DNA of 11,572 nt from Bacteroidales bacterium UBA4347 (GTDB taxonomy: Bacteria > Bacteroidota > Bacteroidia > Bacteroidales > P3): the NCBI GenBank assembly GCA_002394185.1, contig DGTB01000018.1:1-11572 (forward strand), read 5' to 3'. Under the pieces are notes generated by a model. That model saw only the letters and a program-made list of their open reading frames with translations. It was not told the origin of the DNA and ran no database searches. How positions within the stretch are numbered: position 1 is the stretch's first letter; every line of letters starts with the position of its first letter. The position numbers and the translations under genes were made by a program. Shown here one piece after another: positions 5,699 through 11,572 of this stretch.

Positions 5699-6988
5699 AT
5701 GGCGAAACAACGCAATGGTATCAACGATGCCTATCGTGGTACGGTGGGCACAGTGATTGGTTATGAGTGGCGCGGACAGTGGTGTCTGAGGGCACGTCCG
5801 CGCCATGTGCGCAATCCGCGCACGGCGAAGCAGCAGTCCAACCGGCTGCTGTTCAGGCAGGTGGTGGACTTGACGAGCAGTTTGATCGGTGTGTTGCGCA
5901 TGGGCATGCGTGCGCAGAGCCTCGAGATGCACATGACGGAGTGCAACCTCTTCAGCAAGAGGAATAAAGGCCTCTTCTGGCTCGACGGCGACGAGCGTCT
6001 GCAGGCCGCCTGGGAGCAGGTGCTGGTGGCCGACGGGCCGGTGGCGCCGGTGGCCGACCCCACTGTAGAGACTCTACAGTGGGGTGATACGGTGACGGTG
6101 GCGTTCCGGGCTTGCGGCGAGGGGATGTGCGCCTGTGCGGACGACGAGGTGTATGTGGCGGCGTTCTGCCCGGCGAGGGGCGAGACGGCCATGAGCGGCA
6201 GCGTGTGGCGCAAGAAGGGCCGGGTGGATATGACGCTGCCCCGTTGCTGGCAGGGCCTGGAGGTGCACCTGTGGCTTTTCGTTTTGGACTATCGGGGCCG
6301 CGCCTCGCGGTCGGTGTATGTGGGCGGCCTAGAAGCCGGCACTCTTCATGACGATGGCGATGTTGTTGACGAAGAGCTTGAGGGCGATGGCCAACAGGAT
6401 GACGCCGAAGAACTTGCGGAGCACGAAGACCACGTCCTCGCCCAGCCAGCGCTGGATTTTCTTCAGCAGGACGAGCACCACATAGTCGAGCACGATGTTG
6501 AGCATGAGGCCGAGCATGATGTTGACGGTGGCGTACTCGGCGCGGAGGGAGAGGAGTGCGGTGATGGCGCCGGGGCCTGCGATGAGGGGGAAGGCCACGG
6601 GGACGATGCTGGCGCCGGAGCCGGCGCTCTCGTTCTTGATGAATTCGCGTCCCATGACCATCTCCAGCGCCAGCAGGAAGAGCACGAAGGCTCCGGCGAC
6701 GGCGAAGGAGGCGATGTCGATGCCGAAGAGGTTGAGCAAGGCTTCGCCGGCGAAGAAGAAGGCCACGAAGAGCCCCAGGGCCACGCCCGTGGCCTGCAGG
6801 GGCTTGATGTGCTTGCCGCTGTCCTCCATGCCGATGAAAATGGGGATGGAGCCGGTGATGTCGATGATGGCGAACATGACGATGAACGCACTGAGGATCT
6901 CTACGATGTCTATTTGATGGATAATCTCAAGCATAACAATAATTTATGTTCATTGAAAGGTCTGTTTGCAGATTGCAAAGATACATAA
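5699..6988 (+). CDS. DUF6266-family protein, frame running on antisense through marC
   Basis: The first 210 residues look like a DUF6266 protein, a family of unknown function common in Bacteroidota. The N-terminus MAKQRNGINDAYRGTVGTVIGYEWRGQWCLRARP, with its spaced glycines and tryptophans, is characteristic. A beta-rich C-terminal part ends in YRGRASRSVYVGG near 6328. The frame does not stop there. It continues to 6986-6988 and translates into an Asp/Glu/His-rich stretch that is the antisense of marC, so the last 219 residues are probably not a real domain. A TAG at 6330-6332 lies one base out of register, where the family protein would be expected to end. The cause may be an indel or a truly lost stop. 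The ATG at 5699 is preferred over upstream in-frame starts because coding character begins there. A palindrome at 6057-6085 encodes residues 120-129. Confidence 0.6.
   Translation: MAKQRNGINDAYRGTVGTVIGYEWRGQWCLRARPRHVRNPRTAKQQSNRLLFRQVVDLTSSLIGVLRMGMRAQSLEMHMTECNLFSKRNKGLFWLDGDERLQAAWEQVLVADGPVAPVADPTVETLQWGDTVTVAFRACGEGMCACADDEVYVAAFCPARGETAMSGSVWRKKGRVDMTLPRCWQGLEVHLWLFVLDYRGRASRSVYVGGLEAGTLHDDGDVVDEELEGDGQQDDAEELAEHEDHVLAQPALDFLQQDEHHIVEHDVEHEAEHDVDGGVLGAEGEECGDGAGACDEGEGHGDDAGAGAGALVLDEFASHDHLQRQQEEHEGSGDGEGGDVDAEEVEQGFAGEEEGHEEPQGHARGLQGLDVLAAVLHADENGDGAGDVDDGEHDDERTEDLYDVYLMDNLKHNNNLCSLKGLFADCKDT
6057..6085. repeat. 29-nt perfect palindrome inside the DUF6266 coding region
   Basis: The 14-nt arms ACCCCACTGTAGAG (6057-6070) and CTCTACAGTGGGGT (6072-6085) are perfectly complementary around a single central A (6071). 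It encodes part of ADPTVETLQWGD in frame. A perfect 14-bp palindrome is unlikely to arise by chance in coding sequence. It is not followed by a T-run, so it is not a standard terminator. Confidence 0.9.
6329..6934 (-). CDS. marC: MarC family (UPF0056) inner-membrane protein
   Basis: This 201-residue protein is almost wholly hydrophobic and has about six membrane helices, the usual size for MarC. Family marks include the first helix followed by DITGSIPIFIGM (about residues 25-36), the conserved PLIAGPGAITALLSL near the middle, and a last helix ending IALKLFVNNIAIVMKSAGF. MarC proteins are inner-membrane proteins whose substrate is not established. The name came from a multiple-antibiotic-resistance locus, but that role was not upheld. 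The gene is convergent with the DUF6266 gene and divergent from the M16 peptidase operon. Its TAG stop lies in the palindrome CTAG (6329-6332), which also presents TAG on the other strand. A -7-like element lies about 42 nt upstream of the start. Confidence 0.9.
   Translation of the reverse strand: MLEIIHQIDIVEILSAFIVMFAIIDITGSIPIFIGMEDSGKHIKPLQATGVALGLFVAFFFAGEALLNLFGIDIASFAVAGAFVLFLLALEMVMGREFIKNESAGSGASIVPVAFPLIAGPGAITALLSLRAEYATVNIMLGLMLNIVLDYVVLVLLKKIQRWLGEDVVFVLRKFFGVILLAIALKLFVNNIAIVMKSAGF
6976..6983 (-). promoter_or_regulatory. Possible -7 element for marC
   Basis: On the minus strand this reads TATCTTTG, an exact match to TAnnTTTG. No TTTG was found 19-21 nt upstream, so only half of the promoter is supported. 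A start near 6968 would leave a leader of about 34 nt. Confidence 0.35.
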
Positions 6989-7013
6989 AAAAGCCGAGAT
7001 GAACGCACTTTTT

Positions 7014-7045
7014 TTTGTCCATGTCGGGCAAGTTTCGTATTTTTG
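7014..7045 (+). promoter_or_regulatory. Promoter of the M16 peptidase-lspA operon
   Basis: TTTG (7014-7017), a 20-nt spacer and TATTTTTG (7038-7045) match the Bacteroidota consensus. The expected start near 7052 leaves only about eight nucleotides before the ATG at 7060, so the mRNA is nearly leaderless. It also excludes the upstream in-frame TTG (7015) and ATG (7021), which lie within the promoter. Confidence 0.8.
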
Positions 7046-7059
7046 CAGTTTGTTTTGTT

Positions 7060-8313
7060 ATGATAACATACAAGAAATACATATTAGACAACGGGTTGAC
7101 CGTGTTGACGCACGAGGCGTGGGACACGCCGCTGGCGACGGTGAATGTGCTGTATAACGTGGGTGCCAGGGACGAGGAACCGTCGCGGACGGGTTTTGCG
7201 CATCTGTTTGAGCATCTGATGTTCGGCGGCACGGAACGGGTGCCGGATTTCGACGCCGTGTTGTCGTCGCTCGGCGGCGACAACAATGCTTTCACCAGCA
7301 ATGACTACACCAACTACTATATCACCGTGCCGGTGGACGGTTTGCCGACAGCCCTGATGCTGGAGGCCGACCGCATGGCCCACCTGGCCCTCAACGCCAA
7401 GGCCCTGAGCGTGCAGCAAAGAGTGGTGACGGAGGAATACAACCAGCGCTACATGAACCAGCCCTATGGCGATATGTGGCTGCTGATGCGCCCGTTGTGC
7501 TACAAGGTGCACCCCTACCGATGGGCCACCATCGGGGCAGACATACGCCATGTGAGCGAAGCCACGCTGGACGATGTGCAGGCTTTCCACAGCCGCTTCT
7601 ACCGTCCGGCGAACGCCATTCTGGCGGTGGCGGCACCGATGGCGGGCGAGCGGATGATAGAAATGGTCGCCGAGGCCTGGGGATGCCGGGAGTGGAGTGT
7701 GGAGAGCGGCGACCGCTGTTTTGCGCAGGAACGCAAGTACCCCGCCGAGCCGGAGCAGAAGGCAGCGAGACGGATGGAGGTGGAGCGCGAGGTGCCAGCC
7801 ACGGCGTTGTACCTGGCGTGGCCTATGTGTAGCCATTTCGGCCAGGACTTCAGGGCCTGCGATTTGATTAGCGATGTGCTGGGCAACGGGCCCTCGAGTC
7901 GGGTGTACCGGCATATTGTCCGCCCCGGCGGACTGGTGGCGGACACCGATGTGTATATCAGTGGCGAAACCGACGCGGGACTGTTGGTGATGAGTGCCAA
8001 GCTGCTGCCGGGTGTCGATGTGGACCGGGTGGCGGAGGCTCTGCGGAAGGAGGCTCGGGAACTGGTGGAACACGGCGTGGAAGAACATGAGTTGGAGAAG
8101 GTGCAGAACAAGTATGAGAGCACCTTTGTCTATTCGCAATACAAGGCGTCGGACCGTGCGCTGTCGCTCTGCCACTACACATGGTTGGGCCGCACCGACC
8201 TGGCCAACAGCGAGCCCGAGGCCTATAGGAGGGTGACTCCCGGAGACGTCCAGCGCGCCGCGCGCGAGGTGTTCAGGGACGAGCATGAGAATATGTTGAT
8301 AATAAAGAATTAG
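7060..8313 (+). CDS. M16B family zinc metallopeptidase
   Basis: This 417-residue protein is the size of a single-unit M16B peptidase. The inverted zinc motif HxxEH is intact as H48-L-F-E51-H52 in GFAHLFEHLMFGGTER. The third zinc ligand is probably E125 or E126 in VVTEEYNQRY, at the family spacing. The family segment GGDNNAFTSNDYTNYYITVP follows the motif. The second half (about 165-345) is the M16 C-terminal-type domain, including LAWPMCSHFGQDFRACDLISDVLGNGPSSRVYRHIV. No signal peptide is visible, so the enzyme is probably cytoplasmic. M16B enzymes cleave peptides or small proteins inside a clamshell chamber; the substrate here is unknown. No inactive partner subunit lies next to it, which suggests a homodimer. 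It is the first gene of the operon, with its start fixed by the promoter at 7014-7045. Confidence 0.9.
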   Translation: MITYKKYILDNGLTVLTHEAWDTPLATVNVLYNVGARDEEPSRTGFAHLFEHLMFGGTERVPDFDAVLSSLGGDNNAFTSNDYTNYYITVPVDGLPTALMLEADRMAHLALNAKALSVQQRVVTEEYNQRYMNQPYGDMWLLMRPLCYKVHPYRWATIGADIRHVSEATLDDVQAFHSRFYRPANAILAVAAPMAGERMIEMVAEAWGCREWSVESGDRCFAQERKYPAEPEQKAARRMEVEREVPATALYLAWPMCSHFGQDFRACDLISDVLGNGPSSRVYRHIVRPGGLVADTDVYISGETDAGLLVMSAKLLPGVDVDRVAEALRKEARELVEHGVEEHELEKVQNKYESTFVYSQYKASDRALSLCHYTWLGRTDLANSEPEAYRRVTPGDVQRAAREVFRDEHENMLIIKN

Positions 8314-8321
8314 CGTGGAGT

Positions 8322-9284
8322 ATGAAATTGGTTGATAACATAGTGAATGCGTTTTGGCGTGTGCGGAAGCGGCTCTCGGAGGTGGACTACCTCGGGATGC
8401 TCAACCGTATTGTCAATGCCATCGGCAACGTGATGCATACGCTGCTTTTCAAGTGGTTGATACCCCAGCGCTACCGCAACCTGACGAAGAAGGAAATCTT
8501 CGAGATTATCTTCAAGAGCGACACCCCGGCTGGCAAGCGTTTCGACGTGTGGTTGCTGGTGCTGATTGTGGCCAACATCGTGTTGCTGCTGGTGGACAGC
8601 CTGACGGGCACCACCTCGACCATGACGACGCGGGCCCATCTGTCTATATCCTACATCGTTTTCAAGGTGTTGGAGTGGGGGTTCACGCTACTGTTCACCT
8701 TCGAATACTACCTCCGAATCTACTGCCTGAAGCATCCCCGGAAGTATGTCCTTTCGTTCTGGGGAGTGATTGACTTCCTGAGCATTTTCCCGGCGTGGCT
8801 GAGCATCTTTGTACCTGCTACCCAAGCACTGACGGTGCTGAGGCTGCTGAGAGTGATGCGTATTTTCCGCATTTTCAAGCTGGAACGTTTCCAACTGGAG
8901 GCATTCCACCTGCTGAACGCCTTGCGCAACAGCGTTGTCAAGATATTGATATTTATGATGTTCATGCTGGTGGCGGCGGTGATACTGGGCACGCTGATGT
9001 ACTCGTTCGAGAGCGGGGTGAACCCGGCCTTCAAGAGTATACCGACGGGCATCTACTGGGCTGTGGTGACCATCACGACGGTGGGCTACGGCGATGTGGT
9101 GCCGGTGACGACGGGCGGAAGGTTCCTGGCAGTGATAGTGATGCTGCTCGGCTATTCCATCATAGCCGTGCCGACGGGAGTGGTGGCCGGAGAGACCATA
9201 CTGGAATACAAGCGTCCACGCAACCGCATGCGCAGGAACCCATTGCAGGGCGAATACGAGGAAGACGAGGCCATCAAGAACTAG
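8322..9284 (+). CDS. Six-helix voltage-gated-type potassium channel
   Basis: This 320-residue protein has the full Kv-type plan. S1 is near 75-93, S2 near 107-134 and S3 near 143-163. S4 is at 173-190, with a positive residue every third position (R174, R177, R180, R183, K186, R189). S5 lies near 206-229 and S6 near 267-289. The pore helix leads to the selectivity filter TVGYGD at 253-258, the K+ signature. S6 contains a VPTGVV bend. A cytoplasmic N-terminus of about 72 residues and a charged C-terminal tail of about 30 residues flank the channel; no RCK or cyclic-nucleotide domain is present. The regular S4 charges suggest real voltage sensing, although this is inferred. It starts 8 nt after the peptidase stop, with a weak GGAG upstream, and stops 8 nt before the dehydrogenase gene. 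Confidence 0.92.
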   Translation: MKLVDNIVNAFWRVRKRLSEVDYLGMLNRIVNAIGNVMHTLLFKWLIPQRYRNLTKKEIFEIIFKSDTPAGKRFDVWLLVLIVANIVLLLVDSLTGTTSTMTTRAHLSISYIVFKVLEWGFTLLFTFEYYLRIYCLKHPRKYVLSFWGVIDFLSIFPAWLSIFVPATQALTVLRLLRVMRIFRIFKLERFQLEAFHLLNALRNSVVKILIFMMFMLVAAVILGTLMYSFESGVNPAFKSIPTGIYWAVVTITTVGYGDVVPVTTGGRFLAVIVMLLGYSIIAVPTGVVAGETILEYKRPRNRMRRNPLQGEYEEDEAIKN

Positions 9285-9292
9285 ACGGAACA

Positions 9293-10219
9293 ATGACCAA
9301 GGTACTGATATCCGACCGCACCCACGAGGTGCTTGAACAGCGGCTCCGCGAGGCTGGCATCGAGGTCAGCGTGGAGCCGGGACACGACTACGAAGGCCTC
9401 ATCGCCGCCGCGCAGGGATGCGACGGGCTGGTGGTGCGGAGCAAGGTGGTGGTGGACCGTGCGTTCATCAATCGTGTGCCCTCGCTGCGCTGCATCGGCA
9501 GGGTGGGGGCCGGCATGGAGACCATCGATGTGGAATACGCCGAGAGCAAGGGCATCCGCTGTCTCAATAGTCCCGAGGGCAACCGCGATGCTGTGGGCGA
9601 GCATGCCGTGGGCCTGCTGCTGGCGTTGCTGAACAACATCGCCCGTGCTGACGCCGAGGTGCGCCGGGGGCTGTGGCGCCGCGAAGAAAACCGTGGCTAT
9701 GAACTGGGAAACCTCACTGTAGGCATCGTCGGCTACGGTAATATGGGTCACGCCTTTGCTCAAAGGCTCAGCGGGTTCGGCTGCCGGGTGGTGGCCTACG
9801 ACAAATACAAGGCGCCGGAGGGCATCGAGGCGGTGCCGCTCGAGGAATTGCAGGAGGTGGCTGATGTGGTCAGCTTCCATGTGCCGCTCACCGGCGAAAC
9901 CCGCCATTACCTCGACGCCGACTTCATTGCTTCCATGCGCAGGCCTTTCTTTGTGCTGAACACCTCGCGCGGGGCGGTGGTGGACACCGCTGCGTTGGCA
10001 AAGGGTCTGGAGGAGGGCAAGGTGCGGGGCGCTGCACTGGATGTGCTCGAATACGAGGACATGACCAAGGATGGCCTGGCCGATGCGCCGGAGCCGATGC
10101 AGCGACTGCTGCGGAGCAACCGCACGGTGCTTACGCCCCACGTGGCGGGATGGACTGTGGAATCGAAATATAAACTCGCCGCCGTGCTGGCGGACAAAAT
10201 AATAGATGTGCTGAAATGA
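9293..10219 (+). CDS. D-isomer-specific 2-hydroxyacid dehydrogenase, SerA-like without ACT domain
   Basis: This 308-residue NAD-dependent dehydrogenase has the family's catalytic triad. R226 lies in NTSRGAVVD, E255 in DVLEYE and H283 in TPHVAGWT. The nucleotide-binding loop GYGNMG is at 147-152, and D170 at the end of the next strand favours NAD+ over NADP+. The substrate domain has GRVGAGMETID and NSPEGNRDAVGEHAVGLLLAL, which resemble phosphoglycerate dehydrogenase. It ends without a C-terminal ACT domain, as in short SerA proteins. The reaction could be 3-phosphoglycerate to 3-phosphohydroxypyruvate, the first step of serine synthesis. No serC gene is next to it, however, so another 2-hydroxyacid remains possible. 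The start at 9293 is chosen because the upstream in-frame stretch overlaps the channel gene in another frame. Its stop overlaps the next start as ATGA. Confidence 0.87.
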   Translation: MTKVLISDRTHEVLEQRLREAGIEVSVEPGHDYEGLIAAAQGCDGLVVRSKVVVDRAFINRVPSLRCIGRVGAGMETIDVEYAESKGIRCLNSPEGNRDAVGEHAVGLLLALLNNIARADAEVRRGLWRREENRGYELGNLTVGIVGYGNMGHAFAQRLSGFGCRVVAYDKYKAPEGIEAVPLEELQEVADVVSFHVPLTGETRHYLDADFIASMRRPFFVLNTSRGAVVDTAALAKGLEEGKVRGAALDVLEYEDMTKDGLADAPEPMQRLLRSNRTVLTPHVAGWTVESKYKLAAVLADKIIDVLK

Positions 10220-10755
10220 TCATAGTGAAGAACAGTATTGTCTCCGACGACATTGCCGACTGCCGCTTCGGATGCGACCTTGCCTGTTGCAAGGGCGCCT
10301 GCTGCGTCGACGGTGACAGTGGCGCCCCGTTGTTGGAAAAGGAGGTGGCGAAGCTGGAAGCCGTGCTGCCCGAAGCCCTGCCACGCATGACCGAGGAGGG
10401 ACGCTTGGCGGTGCAACAGCAGGGAGTGGCTGTGCGCGACAAGGACGGTGACCTGGGCACCCCGCTCATCGACGGCGGAGCCTGCGCTTTCATCACCTAC
10501 AGCGAGGATGGCTGTGCCCTATGCGCCCTGCAGGAATTGTACAAGCCGGTGTCGTGCCACCTGTATCCCATACGAGTAGAGGACTACGGCGAGTTTACGG
10601 CTGTGAACTACCACCAGTGGGACATCTGCCGCTGCGCCAAGGGCAAGGGTGAACCCCTGTATGTGTACCTGAAAGAACCTCTCGTCCGTCGCTTCGGGCA
10701 GGAGTGGTATGACGAATTGATTGAACAGATAAACTTGAGAAACAATGGAGAATAA
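10216..10755 (+). CDS. DUF3109 family cysteine-rich protein
   Basis: This 179-residue protein has a cysteine-dense start (C16, C20, C24, C25, C29, C30) and more conserved cysteines in GACAFITYSEDGCALCALQ, KPVSCHLYPIRV and WDICRCAKGKG. This pattern is typical of DUF3109, a mainly Bacteroidota family. It resembles the CxxC-rich YkgJ type, for which a metal or Fe-S site has been suggested. The cysteine clusters with the nearby His and Tyr (CHLYPIR, NYHQWDICRC) look like ligands, but the metal is not known. It has no signal peptide or membrane helix. The start overlaps the dehydrogenase stop by 4 nt and the end overlaps lspA by 11 nt, so translation is probably coupled across the three genes. Confidence 0.87.
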   Translation: MIIVKNSIVSDDIADCRFGCDLACCKGACCVDGDSGAPLLEKEVAKLEAVLPEALPRMTEEGRLAVQQQGVAVRDKDGDLGTPLIDGGACAFITYSEDGCALCALQELYKPVSCHLYPIRVEDYGEFTAVNYHQWDICRCAKGKGEPLYVYLKEPLVRRFGQEWYDELIEQINLRNNGE

Positions 10756-11386
10756 AAAACGAATGTGGACCTATGCTGTCATTGTGGCAGCCATTATTAT
10801 AGTGGACCAGATAGTGAAAATCCTGGTCAAAACCAATATGTACATTGGTGAGGATATACCGCTGATTGGCGATTGGTGTCGGCTGCATTTTATAGAAAAC
10901 GAAGGGTTTGCATTCGGATTGCATTTCGGAGGCACTGTCGGAAAAATCTTTCTGACTCTTTTCCGCATTGTCGCCATCACGATCCTCGGATGGTATATTG
11001 TCCGTCTGCTAAAACGTAACGAGCGCTCCTTGCTTGTCTTTAGTCTCGCCATCGTTTTTGCCGGTGCCGTTGGCAACCTTATCGACAGTTGCTTCTATGG
11101 CGTTATTTTCAGCGAAAGTTTCTACGAAACAGCTGCCATCTTCCCTCCCGAAGGAGGCTATGCGCCGTTGCTGCAGGGCAAAGTGGTGGATATGTTCTAT
11201 TTCCCGCTGTTCGAATTCGATTGGCCCCAGTGGATACCTATTATCGGAGGCGAACATTTCCTCTTTTTCAGCGCTATCTTCAATGTGGCTGATGCCGCCA
11301 TTACAATCGGTGTAATTTTGATTTTGATATACTTGATTTTCTTTATGCCGAAGGCTCCCAAAGTTGCCAAGGATGAAAAAAAATGA
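10745..11386 (+). CDS. lspA: Lipoprotein signal peptidase (signal peptidase II)
   Basis: This 213-residue inner-membrane aspartic peptidase removes signal peptides from diacylglyceryl-modified prolipoproteins. Four hydrophobic helices are visible, near 8-29, 66-88, 95-117 and 178-201. The catalytic pair is D149 (GKVVDMFYFP) and D183 (FNVADAAI). Other family residues are VDQ at 20-22, ENEGFAFG at 51-58 and GNLIDS at 110-115. An extra segment (about 120-147) between GNLIDS and the first catalytic Asp lengthens the periplasmic loop, and the charged tail PKAPKVAKDEKK is cytoplasmic. The start overlaps the DUF3109 gene by 11 nt. It is the last gene of the operon. The 112 nt after it show no clear hairpin terminator, so transcripts may run towards the tRNA gene. 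Confidence 0.95.
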   Translation: MENKKRMWTYAVIVAAIIIVDQIVKILVKTNMYIGEDIPLIGDWCRLHFIENEGFAFGLHFGGTVGKIFLTLFRIVAITILGWYIVRLLKRNERSLLVFSLAIVFAGAVGNLIDSCFYGVIFSESFYETAAIFPPEGGYAPLLQGKVVDMFYFPLFEFDWPQWIPIIGGEHFLFFSAIFNVADAAITIGVILILIYLIFFMPKAPKVAKDEKK

Positions 11387-11448
11387 GGAATGAAAATGTT
11401 TGAAAATCAATATTGAAATCGCGTAGTATACAATTTTAATAAAAAAAA

Positions 11449-11480
11449 TTTGGCCAGTTTGCAAAAAGTTCGTACTTTTG
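11449..11480 (+). promoter_or_regulatory. Promoter of the tRNA-Phe gene
   Basis: TTTG (11449-11452), a 20-nt spacer and TACTTTTG (11473-11480) match the Bacteroidota consensus. The expected start near 11487 lies 12 nt before the tRNA's first base. Confidence 0.8.
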
Positions 11481-11498
11481 CATCCGATTTAAAGAGTT

Positions 11499-11572
11499 GG
11501 CGTCGTAGCTCAGTTGGTAGAGCGAAGGACTGAAAATCCTTGCGTCACTGGTTCAAATCCAGTCGATGCCAC
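11499..11572 (+). tRNA. tRNA-Phe (anticodon GAA)
   Basis: A complete cloverleaf is visible. The acceptor arm pairs GGCGTCG (11499-11505) with CGATGCC (11564-11570), with one G-U pair. The D stem is GCTC/GAGC. The anticodon stem is AAGGA/TCCTT around the loop CTGAAAA, which places GAA at 11532-11534. The T arm is ACTGG/CCAGT with loop TTCAAAT, and the variable loop is five bases. The discriminator is A11571, and the window ends one base later, so it cannot be seen whether CCA is encoded. Confidence 0.96.

Noticed and set aside
7084..8286. Minus-strand 400-residue frame opposite the M16 peptidase
   Set aside because: The plus strand has an intact HxxEH motif and family-wide similarity; the antisense reading has none.

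Overview
The window looks like a chromosomal segment of a member of the Bacteroidales or a close relative (phylum Bacteroidota). Three observations support this. Promoters fit the phylum's TTTG-N19/20-TAnnTTTG form (7014-7045, 11449-11480, and on the minus strand 2591-2621). Two outer-membrane-type proteins are of Bacteroidota style: a CsgG-like protein with a beta-rich tail, and a carboxypeptidase-regulatory-domain/plug/beta-barrel protein. DUF6266 and DUF3109 proteins are typical of the phylum. No phage, IS or CRISPR machinery is visible.

Left part (1-2745). A plus-strand gene of unknown function encodes a three-helix membrane protein. It is followed at once by a small membrane ORF that is split by a run of ten G. 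A strong bidirectional terminator separates these from a minus-strand gene for a secreted CsgG/LpoB-like protein. Between that gene and the next lies a compact regulatory block (2348-2745). It holds a phylum-type promoter, a 173-nt region that folds into a long imperfect hairpin on the minus strand, a competing short hairpin, and a 21-bp perfect-stem terminator. The long hairpin is the least explained signal in the window.

Middle (2746-6988). A large minus-strand outer-membrane beta-barrel gene is followed by a 301-nt intergenic region with a G-quadruplex-type run and a plus-strand promoter. Next comes a DUF6266-family gene that carries a 29-nt perfect palindrome in its coding sequence. The recognisable DUF6266 protein stops exactly at the stop codon of the convergent marC gene. 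Its own frame stays open and runs antisense through all of marC, apparently because of a one-base register difference.

Right part (7014-11572). A well-defined promoter, giving an almost leaderless transcript, starts a tight five-gene operon: M16B zinc peptidase, six-helix voltage-gated-type potassium channel, D-2-hydroxyacid dehydrogenase (SerA-like), DUF3109 cysteine-rich protein, and signal peptidase II (lspA). Gene junctions are 8 nt, 8 nt, a 4-nt overlap and an 11-nt overlap. A tRNA-Phe gene (anticodon GAA) with its own promoter closes the window. The operon genes do not form one obvious pathway. Peptidase, channel and LspA all concern the envelope or protein processing, but a joint role is only inference.
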